Part shown: positions 7,019-17,003 of the stretch, one piece after another
Layout: each line of letters begins with the position of its first letter
Numbering within the stretch: the first letter of the stretch is position 1
From: Terriglobia bacterium
GTDB taxonomy: Bacteria > Acidobacteriota > Terriglobia > Terriglobales > Acidobacteriaceae
Reading direction: 5' to 3'
Assembly (NCBI GenBank): GCA_021325035.1
Contig: JAJPHW010000032.1
Coordinates: 1-54,157 of the forward strand
DNA length: 54,157 nt
Notes under the pieces: model-generated
Told to the model about the DNA's origin: nothing
Databases searched by the model: none
The model's input: only the letters and a program-made list of their open reading frames with translations
Program-made: the position numbers and the translations under genes

Positions 7019-8689
7019 GTGCTAAATCGTAGTGTTTTCAAACCAAGGTTCGAGCTGCGGAGCAATTCTCGTGGGATTTTATTTGTAATTCTTGTTTTCT
7101 GTTGGATTCCGATTCACGCTCAACAAGCTAGCGACGCTACAGACGGCCGGACGACAGCAAATCCCCAGGCCGGTAACGCAAACCAAGCGGTACTGCAAGA
7201 GTTGGATGCGATGAAAAAACGCATCGAACAATTGGAGTTGCAACTCAGGCAATATGAGGCTGCACCGCCGCCAAAAACAGTCGTGCAGACGGCGAAGGCA
7301 GCTACCCCTTCTGCGGTTCCCCCGGCCAAGATGGTTGAAAACTCGTCAAGCTCCACTGCCGATGTTGCCGTCACTGAAACGAGTACGGATACAGGCGGCA
7401 AGCGAGCCAAGGAAGAGCCCTTCGCTTTTGCGGACTGGACGTGGCTCAACGGAAATCCTCGCACAATTACGCCGGCCTTTGACTCCAAGTTCTTTACGCC
7501 GGAGATTCGTGCTGATGTTGCCTACCACTACGACTTCAATCATCCCCAGGATGACACGATTGTCGGTTCGAGCGAAGTATTTCGTTCGAACGAAGTCAGC
7601 TTGACGCATTTAGGCATCGGTGGAGATTTTCACTACGACAACGTACGCGCTCGCGTGATGAGCCAGATCGGGCTCTATTCGACGGCCACGCCTCGCAACG
7701 ATGCCAGCTATTCCCGTGGCCAATGGGATTTAGCGGATGCCTATCGTTACGTGACTGAAGCTTATGGCGGCTATCACTGGGATGCGATGCACGGCGTTAA
7801 CGTAGATGCAGGCATTTTCTTGTCCTACATTGGTCTCTTCAGTTTCTACAACTTTGACAACTGGGCGTATCAGCCTTCCTACGTGTCTTCGAACACGCCG
7901 TGGTTCTTCACTGGCTTGCGAATTCAAACCTTCCCCACCAAGAAGTTGAAGATTGAGCCGTGGATTATCAATGGATGGCAATCCTATGGCCGTTATAACG
8001 GCCGTTTAGGTTTTGGCGGGCAGGTTCTCTATCGGCCGAATGGTCGCGTCTCGATGCTGACAAACAATTATGGTGCGGGCTCCGACGCTTTGGGTCTTCC
8101 ATCGCGCACGCGCTATCACACCGACAACAGCCTCGAAGTGAAGTATTATGACCACCCCGAAAAGTTTCTTGACAAAATGGCGTTCAGCCTCACCGGTGAT
8201 GCCGGCTGCGAAAGTGGCGGTGGCGTGAATTGCACCACGAACCAGAAAAACGCCGCCAAACAAATCACTTCGTACAAACAAAGCTTTCTGGGTTACATGA
8301 TCTACAACCGTTGGTGGTTTAACAAAGACCGTGAGGGTTTCACGCTTGGGGGCGGCAAAATCAACAATCCAGGCCGATACCTCGTACTGCTGCCGCCTAT
8401 CAATGGCGCGACGGCTACATCGGGAACACCGTACTTCACTGAAAACCCCGGTGATCCCTACAAGGCCTGGGACATGTCGGCAACCTACGACTACATGCCC
8501 AGCCAGTACATCACTTTCCGGTGGGAATTTAATCATCGCCACGCCAATGTGCCTTACTTCAGTGGCCCAGGCGGAGTTACTCCTCCGGGAGGAAACACAG
8601 GAGCTCCAGGATCTGAAGTTCCGGGGTGGTCCCCGGATCTTCGCCACACGGAAGACCGCGGGACGATGGCAATTCTGGTGAAGTTCTAA
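7019..8689 (+). CDS. Outer-membrane beta-barrel porin heading the kdp operon
   Basis: This 556-residue exported protein starts at GTG behind a strong ribosome-binding site. A signal peptide (hydrophobic segment GILFVILVFCWIPIHA, cut near residue 35) is followed by a coiled-coil stretch around residues 60-85 (LQELDAMKKRIEQLELQLRQ) and a Pro/Ala linker. About 400 residues of alternating aromatic and polar strands follow, rich in Tyr, Trp and Asn, typical of an outer-membrane barrel. It ends in ILVKF, with the terminal aromatic residue common in barrels. The coiled coil suggests a trimer. It lies 20 bp before a small membrane gene and kdpF, in the same direction, so it probably supplies an outer-membrane route for potassium feeding KdpFABC. 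That role is inferred from position. Confidence 0.82.
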   Translation: MLNRSVFKPRFELRSNSRGILFVILVFCWIPIHAQQASDATDGRTTANPQAGNANQAVLQELDAMKKRIEQLELQLRQYEAAPPPKTVVQTAKAATPSAVPPAKMVENSSSSTADVAVTETSTDTGGKRAKEEPFAFADWTWLNGNPRTITPAFDSKFFTPEIRADVAYHYDFNHPQDDTIVGSSEVFRSNEVSLTHLGIGGDFHYDNVRARVMSQIGLYSTATPRNDASYSRGQWDLADAYRYVTEAYGGYHWDAMHGVNVDAGIFLSYIGLFSFYNFDNWAYQPSYVSSNTPWFFTGLRIQTFPTKKLKIEPWIINGWQSYGRYNGRLGFGGQVLYRPNGRVSMLTNNYGAGSDALGLPSRTRYHTDNSLEVKYYDHPEKFLDKMAFSLTGDAGCESGGGVNCTTNQKNAAKQITSYKQSFLGYMIYNRWWFNKDREGFTLGGGKINNPGRYLVLLPPINGATATSGTPYFTENPGDPYKAWDMSATYDYMPSQYITFRWEFNHRHANVPYFSGPGGVTPPGGNTGAPGSEVPGWSPDLRHTEDRGTMAILVKF

Positions 8690-8709
8690 TTCTGACGAAA
8701 GGAACGCGT

Positions 8710-8796
8710 ATGCAAGACCTGATTTTTATCGCGCTGACAATCGTGCTCTTCACGTTCACTCTTGCTTATGTGTATGCATGTGAGCGCCTACGGTAA
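8710..8796 (+). CDS. 28-residue membrane peptide upstream of kdpF
   Basis: The reading frame codes for MQDLIFIALTIVLFTFTLAY followed by VYACERLR: one hydrophobic helix of about 20 residues with a short basic cytoplasmic tail. A strong Shine-Dalgarno AAAGGA (8698-8703) sits six bases before the ATG. It lies between the porin stop and kdpF in a tight operon. The size and shape resemble KdpF, but KdpF itself is the next gene, so this is a second single-helix peptide. A role in assembling or stabilising the Kdp complex is an inference from position. Confidence 0.72.
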   Translation: MQDLIFIALTIVLFTFTLAYVYACERLR

Positions 8797-8809
8797 AGGA
8801 TTTATGGAA

Positions 8810-8893
8810 ATGAAAACGATCGCTTTGCTGGTGGTGTGTATCTTCTTGCTGATTTATTTGGGCTATGCGCTTTTGCGGCCTGAGAGGTTCTGA
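8810..8893 (+). CDS. kdpF: KdpF, small subunit of the potassium-transporting ATPase
   Basis: This 27-residue peptide is one membrane helix ending in YLGYALLRPERF. That agrees with the KdpF C-terminal pattern (Tyr-x-x-Tyr-Ala-Leu...Glu-x-Phe). KdpF stabilises the KdpABC complex in the inner membrane. An in-frame ATG lies two codons upstream (8804). AAGGA at 8796-8800 is only three bases from 8804 but nine from 8810, so 8810 is preferred. The stop is two bases before kdpA. Confidence 0.85.
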   Translation: MKTIALLVVCIFLLIYLGYALLRPERF

Positions 8894-8895
8894 GC

Positions 8896-10671
8896 ATGAC
8901 CATGAATGGGTGGATTCAGATTATCGTTTTTCTGGGCGTGATTTTTCTGATCGCCAAGCCGCTGGGCATATTCATGGCGCGGGTGTTTGATCGAGAAAAA
9001 ACATTTCTCGATCCCGTTTTGCGGCCGGTGGAACGGATTCTCTATAAGTTGACGGGCGTAAACGAATCGGAAGAAATGAAATGGGGCGAATACTGCATCA
9101 GCATGCTGATTTTCAGTCTCGTTTCCATGCTGGTGTTGTATCTGATCCAACGGGGACAAGGGCTACTTCCATTTAATCCTCAAAAACTAGCGGGGGTTGC
9201 GCCCGATCTGGCATTCAACACTGCGGCGTCATTCAGCACCAACACCAATTGGCAGTCCTATACGCCCGAAACAACCATGAGCTATTTCACGCAGATGGCG
9301 GGGCTGGCATATCACAACTTTATGTCCGCGGCCGTCGGGATTGCGCTGGCCATCGCTTTCATACGCGGCGTTGTGCGTCGTGAAAAAGAAACCATCGGCA
9401 ATTTCTGGGTGGATATGACTCGCGCCACCCTTTGGATTCTTCTGCCCATGTGTTTCATTTTTGCATTGGCACTGGTATCGCAGGGCGTCGTGCAGAATTT
9501 TCGGGCATACGACACAGTGAAATTGCTGGAGCCCCAGCATATCCAAAAAACCGGAGCGGACGGCAAAGCAGTAACACAAACAGTTAGTGAGCAAGTGATT
9601 GCGCAAGGGCCGGTGGCTTCGCAGGAAGCCATAAAGATGCTCGGTACCAACGGAGGCGGATTTTTCAACGCTAACAGTGCGCATCCTTTTGAAAATCCCA
9701 CGCCCTTTTCGAATTTTCTTCAGATGCTTGCGATTTTCGCCATCCCCGCCGGGCTTACTTACACGCTGGGAATAATGACCGGAGCAAAGCTGCACGGCTG
9801 GGCAGTTTGGTCCGCCATGGCGATTCTTTTCCTCGCTGGAGTGACAGTTGCATATTGGGCGGAGTCTCAGGCAAATCCTTTATTGCATGGGGTAGATCAA
9901 CACGCCACCCTGATGCAATCCGGTGGAAACATGGAAGGAAAGGAAGTTCGCTTCGGCATTGCGGACTCAGCCCTGTTTGCCACGGTAACAACTGACGCAA
10001 GCTGCGGAGCCATAAACGGGGTGCACGATTCCTTCATGCCTCTCGGAGGCATGGTGCCGTTGGTGAACATCATGCTCGGCGAAGTTGTGTTTGGTGGGGT
10101 TGGTTCCGGCCTTTACGGAATGCTTATCTTTGTCGTTCTGACTGTCTTTATTGCCGGGCTTATGGTTGGACGTACGCCAGAGTATCTGGGTAAGAAAATC
10201 GAAGCCTATGACGTAAAAATGGCGATGCTGTCAGTATTGATTTTTCCGCTTACGGTGTTGGTATTTACAGCAATCTCATCGGCCGCGCCATCGTTCGGGA
10301 CATCGGCGACTTCAAATTCCGGCCCGCATGGTTTGACCGAAATTCTCTATGCCTACACTTCTACGGTCGGTAACAATGGCTCGGCTTTTGCAGGCCTCAG
10401 CGCGAACACCCATTGGTATAACGTCTCACTTGGTATCTCCATGATTTTTGGCCGGTTTCTGGTGATTGTCCCTATGCTGGCAATTGCGGGAAATCTTGCG
10501 CAGAAGAAAGCAATTCCGCCGTCACTGGGCACATTTCCGGTTACGACTCCTCTTTTTACGCTTCTGCTGGTGTCGGTGATCGTGATCGTCGGCGCATTGA
10601 CTTTTTTCCCGGCGCTCAGTCTCGGGCCCATTCTTGAACACTTACTGATGAATGCCGGAAAAGCATTTTAG
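8896..10671 (+). CDS. kdpA: KdpA, potassium-binding channel subunit
   Basis: This 591-residue polytopic inner-membrane protein is of normal KdpA length or slightly longer. The four selectivity-filter loops are visible: [46 protein letters not shown] and [12 protein letters not shown]. KdpA selects and conducts potassium, with transport driven by KdpB. It follows kdpF by two bases. kdpB begins seven bases after its stop. Met3 (8902) is an alternative start. Confidence 0.97.
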   Translation: MTMNGWIQIIVFLGVIFLIAKPLGIFMARVFDREKTFLDPVLRPVERILYKLTGVNESEEMKWGEYCISMLIFSLVSMLVLYLIQRGQGLLPFNPQKLAGVAPDLAFNTAASFSTNTNWQSYTPETTMSYFTQMAGLAYHNFMSAAVGIALAIAFIRGVVRREKETIGNFWVDMTRATLWILLPMCFIFALALVSQGVVQNFRAYDTVKLLEPQHIQKTGADGKAVTQTVSEQVIAQGPVASQEAIKMLGTNGGGFFNANSAHPFENPTPFSNFLQMLAIFAIPAGLTYTLGIMTGAKLHGWAVWSAMAILFLAGVTVAYWAESQANPLLHGVDQHATLMQSGGNMEGKEVRFGIADSALFATVTTDASCGAINGVHDSFMPLGGMVPLVNIMLGEVVFGGVGSGLYGMLIFVVLTVFIAGLMVGRTPEYLGKKIEAYDVKMAMLSVLIFPLTVLVFTAISSAAPSFGTSATSNSGPHGLTEILYAYTSTVGNNGSAFAGLSANTHWYNVSLGISMIFGRFLVIVPMLAIAGNLAQKKAIPPSLGTFPVTTPLFTLLLVSVIVIVGALTFFPALSLGPILEHLLMNAGKAF

Positions 10672-10678
10672 GAAGACG

Positions 10679-12715
10679 ATGACACAGACAAAGAAATCAT
10701 CTTCGCAGAGTATGTGGAACGGCAAGATTGTCCGCCGCGCTCTAGTGGACTCGTTGATAAAGCTAAGTCCGCGCACCATGATGCGGAACCCTGTCATGTT
10801 CGTGGTCGAAGTGGGCAGCATACTCACGACCTTGCTGCTGTTGCAGGACAAAACTACCTTTTCTTTTAATTTACAAATTACGCTGTGGCTTTGGTTTACG
10901 GTCATCTTTGCAAACTTTGCAGAGGCGATGGCAGAGGGCAGAGGCAAAGCGCAGGCGGAAACACTTCGTAAAACCAAGTCAGAGACAGTTGCTCACAAAC
11001 TACTGGAAAAAGGCGGCATACAAGACATTCCCAGTTCAGTTTTGCGGTTGGGAGACATCGTTCTGGTTTCCGCCTGCGAATTTATTCCGGGCGATGGCGA
11101 AGTCATTGAAGGAGTTGCGAGTGTCGATGAGTCGGCGATTACGGGGGAATCCGCGCCGGTAATTCGCGAAGCAGGCGGCGATAGATCGGCCGTGACAGGG
11201 GGCACGCGGGTTTTGTCGGATCAGATCAAGGTGCGAATTTCGTCGAATCCCGGGGAAACATTTCTCGACAGAATGATCGCATTGGTAGAAGGCGCAGAAC
11301 GGCAGAAGACCCCAAACGAAATCGCGTTGAATATCCTGCTCGCCGGGCTGACGATTATCTTTTTACTGGCCGTTGTAACGCTACAGCCCTTCGCGATCTA
11401 TTCTGGGTCCCCGCAAACTGTCTTTGTTTTAGTTTCGCTGTTGGTCTGCTTGATTCCCACAACGATAGGCGGATTGCTCTCGGCGATTGGCATCGCCGGC
11501 ATGGACAGACTCGTGCAACATAACGTGCTTGCCATGTCGGGGCGAGCGGTCGAAGCCGCAGGCGACGTGAATACCTTGCTGCTGGATAAAACCGGAACTA
11601 TCACTCTGGGGAATCGCCAGGCCGCAGAATTTATTCCCGCGCCGGGCATTCCTGCCGCGCAGATGGCGGATGCCGCCCAGCTTTCCTCGTTGGCGGATGA
11701 AACTCCGGAGGGAAGATCCATTGTTGTCCTAGCGAAGAATAAATATGGGTTGCGAGGCCGGGAACTTGCCTCTCACGAAGCTGAATTCGTTCCGTTCAGC
11801 GCTCAAACCCGCATGTCTGGCGTAAATCTTGATGGCCGGGAAATTCGCAAAGGCGCCGTGGATTCAATTTCAAAGTATCTAAATCAGCATGGAACCAGCA
11901 TGCCCCGCGAAGTTGTAAATGTTGTCGAGAATATTTCTCGCTCCGGAGGCACGCCGTTAATTGTTGTTGAAAACCGGCGAGTGCTGGGGGTGGTTTACCT
12001 GAAAGACATCGTAAAGGGGGGAATGAGGGAACGCTTCGACCATCTGCGCGCCATGGGCATTAAGACCGTTATGATTACTGGCGATAATCCATTGACCGCA
12101 GCTGCGATTGCCCACGAAGCCGGCGTTGACGACTTTCTTGCGGAAGCTACTCCAAAAGACAAAATGGATTTAATCCGGCGCGAACAGAGTCAGGGCAAGC
12201 TGGTGGCAATGACCGGCGATGGCACCAACGATGCACCCGCACTGGCGCAGGCTGATGTTGGAGTTGCCATGAACACGGGCACACAGGCCGCGAAGGAAGC
12301 CGGCAACATGGTGGACCTCGATTCCAATCCCACCAAGCTCATTGAAATTGTAGCGATCGGCAAACAATTGCTCATGACGCGCGGTGCGCTTACCACATTT
12401 TCGATTTCTAACGACGTTGCGAAATACTTCGCAATCATCCCGGCCATGTTTGCAGGAACTTTCCCGGTGTTGAATGCGCTCAACATCATGCACTTGCGAA
12501 ATGCTCAATCGGCAGTCCTTTCTGCCGTGATCTTTAATGCCCTGATTATCGTCGCGTTGATCCCACTTGCTTTGCGTGGCGTCTCTTACCGGGCGTTGAG
12601 TGCGGAATCGCTTTTGCGCCGCAATCTTCTTATTTATGGGCTCGGTGGCTTGGTAGTGCCATTCATTGGAATCAAGTTGATCGATCTGTTCATCACAAAA
12701 ATTAAATTGGTATAG
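10679..12715 (+). CDS. kdpB: KdpB, P-type ATPase catalytic subunit
   Basis: This 678-residue P-type ATPase has the actuator motif TGES (155-158), the phosphorylation motif DKTGT with Asp303, the hinge motif [17 protein letters not shown] and several membrane helices. KdpB hydrolyses ATP to drive potassium uptake through KdpA. The Ser of TGES, which in E. coli KdpB is an inhibitory phosphorylation site, is kept. The frame is open back to 10652, inside kdpA, but the ATG at 10679 has AGGAAG six bases before it and gives the usual N-terminus. kdpC follows after 11 bp. Confidence 0.97.
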   Translation: MTQTKKSSSQSMWNGKIVRRALVDSLIKLSPRTMMRNPVMFVVEVGSILTTLLLLQDKTTFSFNLQITLWLWFTVIFANFAEAMAEGRGKAQAETLRKTKSETVAHKLLEKGGIQDIPSSVLRLGDIVLVSACEFIPGDGEVIEGVASVDESAITGESAPVIREAGGDRSAVTGGTRVLSDQIKVRISSNPGETFLDRMIALVEGAERQKTPNEIALNILLAGLTIIFLLAVVTLQPFAIYSGSPQTVFVLVSLLVCLIPTTIGGLLSAIGIAGMDRLVQHNVLAMSGRAVEAAGDVNTLLLDKTGTITLGNRQAAEFIPAPGIPAAQMADAAQLSSLADETPEGRSIVVLAKNKYGLRGRELASHEAEFVPFSAQTRMSGVNLDGREIRKGAVDSISKYLNQHGTSMPREVVNVVENISRSGGTPLIVVENRRVLGVVYLKDIVKGGMRERFDHLRAMGIKTVMITGDNPLTAAAIAHEAGVDDFLAEATPKDKMDLIRREQSQGKLVAMTGDGTNDAPALAQADVGVAMNTGTQAAKEAGNMVDLDSNPTKLIEIVAIGKQLLMTRGALTTFSISNDVAKYFAIIPAMFAGTFPVLNALNIMHLRNAQSAVLSAVIFNALIIVALIPLALRGVSYRALSAESLLRRNLLIYGLGGLVVPFIGIKLIDLFITKIKLV

Positions 12716-12726
12716 CGCTTACTAAG

Positions 12727-13290
12727 ATGAAGAAACAGTTAATGACCGCTTTTTTAATGACGATAGCGACGACGGTGCTGCTCGGAATTCTCTATCCCCT
12801 GGCGGTAACTGCGCTGTCGCAGATATTTTTTCGGGATCAAGCCAACGGCCAGTTGATCCCCAAAGATGGCCATCTAGTGGGCTCGCGACTTATTGGCCAG
12901 GTATTTACCGGGCCAGGATATTTCCATTCGCGCCCATCCGCCGCGGGCGATGGATATGATGCAACCGCTTCCGGCGGTTCTAATTTTGGACCCACGAATC
13001 AAAAACTGATTGACCGGGTGAATGGCGACACATCCCGTTTGCAGGCAGAAAATCCGAACACGCCTGTGCCGGTGGATTTGGTGACTGCTTCAGGCTCCGG
13101 GCTTGATCCTGAGATTTCTCCGGCTGCCGCTGAATTTCAAATTCCACGAGTTGCACGCGAACGCAGGATGTCCGAAGACAAGCTGAAGCAATTAATTGCA
13201 GCGCACACACGCGGCAGATGGCTGGGTTTGCTAGGCGAACCGGGGGTGCGTGTACTAGAACTCAATCTCGCGCTTGACGCAGAGAAATAA
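12727..13290 (+). CDS. kdpC: KdpC, accessory subunit of the potassium ATPase
   Basis: This 187-residue protein has one N-terminal membrane helix and a periplasmic domain. It carries the family features GQLIPKDGHLVGSRLIGQ, YFHSRPSAA, SGSGLDPEISPAAAEFQ and the C-terminal LGLLGEPGVRVLELNLAL. KdpC joins KdpA and KdpB and raises ATP affinity. It is the last gene of the operon; a strong bidirectional terminator lies just after the stop. Confidence 0.96.
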   Translation: MKKQLMTAFLMTIATTVLLGILYPLAVTALSQIFFRDQANGQLIPKDGHLVGSRLIGQVFTGPGYFHSRPSAAGDGYDATASGGSNFGPTNQKLIDRVNGDTSRLQAENPNTPVPVDLVTASGSGLDPEISPAAAEFQIPRVARERRMSEDKLKQLIAAHTRGRWLGLLGEPGVRVLELNLALDAEK

Positions 13291-13300
13291 TTCTCCCGAT

Positions 13301-13331
13301 AAAAAAGACGGGATGTTTTCATCCCGTCTTT
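13301..13331. terminator. Bidirectional intrinsic terminator between kdpC and the Oar gene
   Basis: A perfect 12-bp stem, AAAGACGGGATG (13304-13315) with CATCCCGTCTTT (13320-13331), encloses the loop TTTT. A run of six A before the stem gives a U-tract for transcripts from the minus strand. The stem's own TTT gives a short one for the plus strand. It sits between the convergent ends of kdpC (13290) and the minus-strand receptor gene (13348), so it can end both. Confidence 0.9.
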
Positions 13332-13347
13332 CCCTGCATACAGTAAT

Positions 13348-16300
13348 TTAGAACAAGAACTTAAGTCCGAGTTGAACTGCACGGCTGCCGCCGGAACCAA
13401 TCACAGGGTTTGCGGCTGCTACGTCAGGAGTAGCGCATCCGCAACCAAATGAGCTTGGAGCGCCGGGGTCATTCTGTCCATATCCGTTTTGTCCGCCATA
13501 AGGGTTGGCAAAATTCGGGTGGTTGAGAATATTGAAGAACTCAGCCCGGAATTGCGCATGGACCACTTCTCCGAGGTGCCAGTTTTTCGCAATCGAAAAG
13601 TCGAGGTTGCGGAATCCGGAATCCGGGAACAGATTGCGTCCCATCGTTCCGAACTGTCCTTCAGCGGGAGGGGTCAGTACCGAATTGCCTTTGGCATAGC
13701 AGCCCCATGTCGTCAGTGAGGCAAGCAAAGCAGGTGTGTTTGCTTGAGCTGCGCAAGCAGCGTTGCTGGCGCCTGCAAAATAGGGAAGTGGTTGTGGTCC
13801 TGATTTGAAGTCAGAAGGATTGCCAGAGAAATTCCAGCGCTGTGGGGTTGCCTGCGGCGGGCTTACTGGCAAGCCGCCGAGACCAACGAGGTCCGTCGTC
13901 AAATCAATCGGTCCCCAAGGTTGCGAACTTTCAAGGGTTGCGATGCTGTTGATCTCCCAGCCTTCGAGCATTTGCGCATAGCCTTTTTTACCTGGAATGG
14001 CATAAGTCAGAGACAGTGTTAAGCGATGGCGAATATCGAAGTCGCTGCTCGCATATTCCTTGGCTAGGTTGTTTGAGTCCTGCGGCAGGCCGTATCCAGC
14101 GCCGAAATCCCAGTTAGCACCGACATCGTCAAGAGCGTGTGCATACGTGTACCCCATGACCATGTTTAGGCCGTGATAGTTGCGTGCGTTGAGCGTGGCT
14201 TGCAGGCCGTTATAGTTAGAACGATAGAAGTTGCCCATCTGGAAAATGTTGCTGAGGTACGGGAACTTCGCGTTGTAAGGGCGCGTAGCTTGAGAATCTG
14301 TTCCTGGCGCTTCCTGGTTGGCATCTCGAATGCCGACGAGATCCGAACCCTTGTTCCCGACGTAGCCCACTTCCAACGTTACGTTCGGAGTAAACGAATG
14401 CTGAACGTTGAGTGTCCAATTCCAGACATAAGGAGTCGATAGGTTACGAACCACGCTCATAATGGGGCATGGATTGGCATTGACCGGATCGCAGTTGATC
14501 TTTGCGGAAGTCAGGTTGCCATATAGCGGTGTGCTGCTATCCCACTGCGGAAGGATAGGTGGAATTGCCAGGTTTCCGCCCTGAATTGTGCCGCCGGCGG
14601 TGTCGCCAGCCGCATCAATCGTGGCTCCCGTTGGAACGTTCGTCAAACCAAAGCTGTTGTTGAAAGCGAGGAACGATTCCCAGTTTACCGTTTCATACAT
14701 CAAACCGCCGCCCCCCCGCAGAACGGTCGTTCCTTTGCCATTGATGTCCCAAGCAAAACCGAAGCGCGGGCCAAAGTTTGTGTGGTCGGGATTGTAAGGG
14801 CCGCTCACGCCGCTCTGCCCAACCTGAATCAAGCCAGTTGCGGAGTTGGGGTCGAAATTCCCCAACAGATTGTGGGCTTCTTTTACGACCGTATTGTATT
14901 CATACCGGACGCCAAAGTTGACGGTCAGAGTTTTTGTGGCCCGCCAGTCGTCCTGTAAGAAAAGAGCATAGGCCCAGTTATGCAAATCCCGCCTTGGATC
15001 ACCGACCAACACGGACGCTTTAAACGGATCGCCGGCAAAAAAATCTTCCAGCGCCGTGGAGTTGGGAAGGGCTACGCCGCCGAGAAAAGTGATACTTCCG
15101 CGCGCGTTGCCGAAAGCGCCGCCTTGTACGTCATTGCGATGCAGTTCACCGCCAAACTTGAATGCATGCTTACCGGCCGTATAAGAAACCTGGTCAATAA
15201 ATTGGTTGATGGTGTCTGGTCCCTGGAATTTCGGCCACTTGAATGCGCCCAGTCCGGGGATGAAAGCTCCCGCGAAACCAATGCGCGGCAAGCCGCCCGT
15301 GAAAGGCCCACTGACTCCGGTATCCAAGCCGTATGCAGATGCCGGAGTGTTCAAATCTCCGGGGAGCGTAGGTTGGTAGAGGCGGTTGTAGCCATAACGG
15401 GCCTCGTTCACCCATTGCGCATTCGGAGTCCAAACCCAACTTCCGCCAAAGACCTGAGCACGGGTGTGAATTTGTGACCGCCACTTGGACTGAAGCTCTG
15501 GAAAGTCTTCCACCGTTCCAGAGTTATTGCCAAAGAAATAGAACCCGCTGAACGTGTTGTGCTGGTTCCAGTTGTAGTCCACTTTACCAACCACATTGTC
15601 AACGCCGACATCGTTCGGAAATCCATTCACAATATTGATCGTGGGGTTGTTGTTGGTAGGAAATCCAGTGCCATTGCAGGTAACGTTGATTCCAGACACG
15701 TTGCATCCCGAGATCATTTCACTGACATGACTAATCGGAATGCCGTTAGCCACAAGATCGGCAATGGCATTCGGGATGCTGCCGCCGCAATCACCGTTGA
15801 CGGTTGGAGATGTACAGTTTGGAGTTGCAGGAGCGGGAATCGGCACCATAGACGGGCTGGTGACGCCACCATACGAATTGCCGACGTCATAACGCTGCCC
15901 TTCATAAGCGCCAAAGTAAAAAAGCTTATCTTTGATGATTGCTCCGCCCAACGATCCACCAAATTGCTCCAGAGTCCGCGGATTCTTGGGCGCAGGCGAC
16001 TGCCCATATGCGCACGGATTGCTCGCGCAGTTGAAGTAATTGCGGGCGTCCATCGCGCCATCGCGGCCAAACGCGAAAGCAGAGCCATGGATATGATTGG
16101 TGCCTGACTTCAAGCCGACGTTGACGATCGCTCCCGGCTTCCAGCCAAATTGTGCAGGTGGATTTTCCTGCACGTTAAATTCCTGAATGGCGTCAATGGG
16201 TAAAATCGTTGCCGAGTCGCCGGCGATTCCTGCGCCGTTAATAATGCCCTGCCCAGAGAACGGTTCGCTGTTGAACAAGCCTTCAATAATGTAAGCATTG

Positions 16301-16857
16301 TCTTCGGCGCGCAATCCGTTCGTGCTTGTGGTGGAGAATCCGCCACCGGGGTATCGCATGACGCCGGGACGCAGTTGAAGAAGATTCTCATAGTTGCGGC
16401 CATTCAGCGGAAGATCGTTGATTTCCTTATTGCTGAGCGTGCCGCCCAAAGTGGATGAAGTGCTGTTGATAAGCGGCACTTCCTCGGAGACCACAACGAC
16501 ATCGGTCGCCTGCCCCGGAGGAAGTACGAGATCAATGCGCACGTCTTGCGCAACTTCTACGCCGACGTTGACGCGCTCAACGCTTTTAAATCCCTTCGCT
16601 TCGGCGCGAATTTTGTATTCGCCCGGTTGCAGATCGGGGGCAACGTAATCTCCCGAAGTGTCCGTAGTCAAAGTGCGCGATGTGCCACGCTGCACATCTG
16701 TGATGATGACCGTGGCTCCGGCTACAACCGCCGAAGTCTGATCGGTCACACTGCCCAAAATACGCCCGGCATTGATTTGGGAGAAAGCCGGGACACAAAG
16801 AAAAAACGCGACAATCGTGAAACTCAACAGAAGTGTGGACTTCATCACTGATTGCAT
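13348..16857 (-). CDS. Oar-type TonB-dependent receptor
   Basis: This 1169-residue outer-membrane protein starts with a signal peptide (LLLSFTIVAFFLCVPAFSQ). A carboxypeptidase-regulatory-like beta domain (about 30-115, GRILGSVTDQTSAVVAGATV) comes next. A plug domain follows (LPLNGRNYENLLQLRPGV, SGTNHIHGSAFAF), then a long beta-barrel ending in Phe. This is the large Oar family common in Acidobacteriota, thought to take up oligosaccharides or peptides; the ligand is unknown. GGAGG at 16863-16867 precedes the ATG by five bases and supports this start over Met5. Upstream on the same strand are a carboxylate carrier and a secreted hydrolase, 146 bp away. It ends at the shared kdpC terminator. 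Confidence 0.93.
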   Translation of the reverse strand: MQSVMKSTLLLSFTIVAFFLCVPAFSQINAGRILGSVTDQTSAVVAGATVIITDVQRGTSRTLTTDTSGDYVAPDLQPGEYKIRAEAKGFKSVERVNVGVEVAQDVRIDLVLPPGQATDVVVVSEEVPLINSTSSTLGGTLSNKEINDLPLNGRNYENLLQLRPGVMRYPGGGFSTTSTNGLRAEDNAYIIEGLFNSEPFSGQGIINGAGIAGDSATILPIDAIQEFNVQENPPAQFGWKPGAIVNVGLKSGTNHIHGSAFAFGRDGAMDARNYFNCASNPCAYGQSPAPKNPRTLEQFGGSLGGAIIKDKLFYFGAYEGQRYDVGNSYGGVTSPSMVPIPAPATPNCTSPTVNGDCGGSIPNAIADLVANGIPISHVSEMISGCNVSGINVTCNGTGFPTNNNPTINIVNGFPNDVGVDNVVGKVDYNWNQHNTFSGFYFFGNNSGTVEDFPELQSKWRSQIHTRAQVFGGSWVWTPNAQWVNEARYGYNRLYQPTLPGDLNTPASAYGLDTGVSGPFTGGLPRIGFAGAFIPGLGAFKWPKFQGPDTINQFIDQVSYTAGKHAFKFGGELHRNDVQGGAFGNARGSITFLGGVALPNSTALEDFFAGDPFKASVLVGDPRRDLHNWAYALFLQDDWRATKTLTVNFGVRYEYNTVVKEAHNLLGNFDPNSATGLIQVGQSGVSGPYNPDHTNFGPRFGFAWDINGKGTTVLRGGGGLMYETVNWESFLAFNNSFGLTNVPTGATIDAAGDTAGGTIQGGNLAIPPILPQWDSSTPLYGNLTSAKINCDPVNANPCPIMSVVRNLSTPYVWNWTLNVQHSFTPNVTLEVGYVGNKGSDLVGIRDANQEAPGTDSQATRPYNAKFPYLSNIFQMGNFYRSNYNGLQATLNARNYHGLNMVMGYTYAHALDDVGANWDFGAGYGLPQDSNNLAKEYASSDFDIRHRLTLSLTYAIPGKKGYAQMLEGWEINSIATLESSQPWGPIDLTTDLVGLGGLPVSPPQATPQRWNFSGNPSDFKSGPQPLPYFAGASNAACAAQANTPALLASLTTWGCYAKGNSVLTPPAEGQFGTMGRNLFPDSGFRNLDFSIAKNWHLGEVVHAQFRAEFFNILNHPNFANPYGGQNGYGQNDPGAPSSFGCGCATPDVAAANPVIGSGGSRAVQLGLKFLF

Positions 16858-17003
16858 GACTACCTCCGAATCGTGCTTTCGCGCCTCATCATCAAACTTG
16901 ACGGTGATGAGCGTACTTCCCGGCGCATCTTGATCTGAATTTGACTCATGGCCCTGACCACTCTTTTACTCAATTCGCGTCTTTGCTACTAGTCGCAAGC
17001 TGG

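Noticed and set aside
8006-8647. Minus-strand frame of 213 codons opposite the kdp porin
   Set aside because: It lies entirely within the porin gene and shows no motif, signal peptide or start site.
12707-12715. TTGGTATAG at the end of kdpB as another site of the GntR regulator
   Set aside because: It is part of the last codons and stop of kdpB, unrelated to a promoter, and shows that such short matches arise by chance here.
15559-16107. Plus-strand open frames (such as 182 codons here and 165 codons at 14980) inside the first Oar gene
   Set aside because: They are mirror frames of a well-supported receptor gene with no domain of their own.
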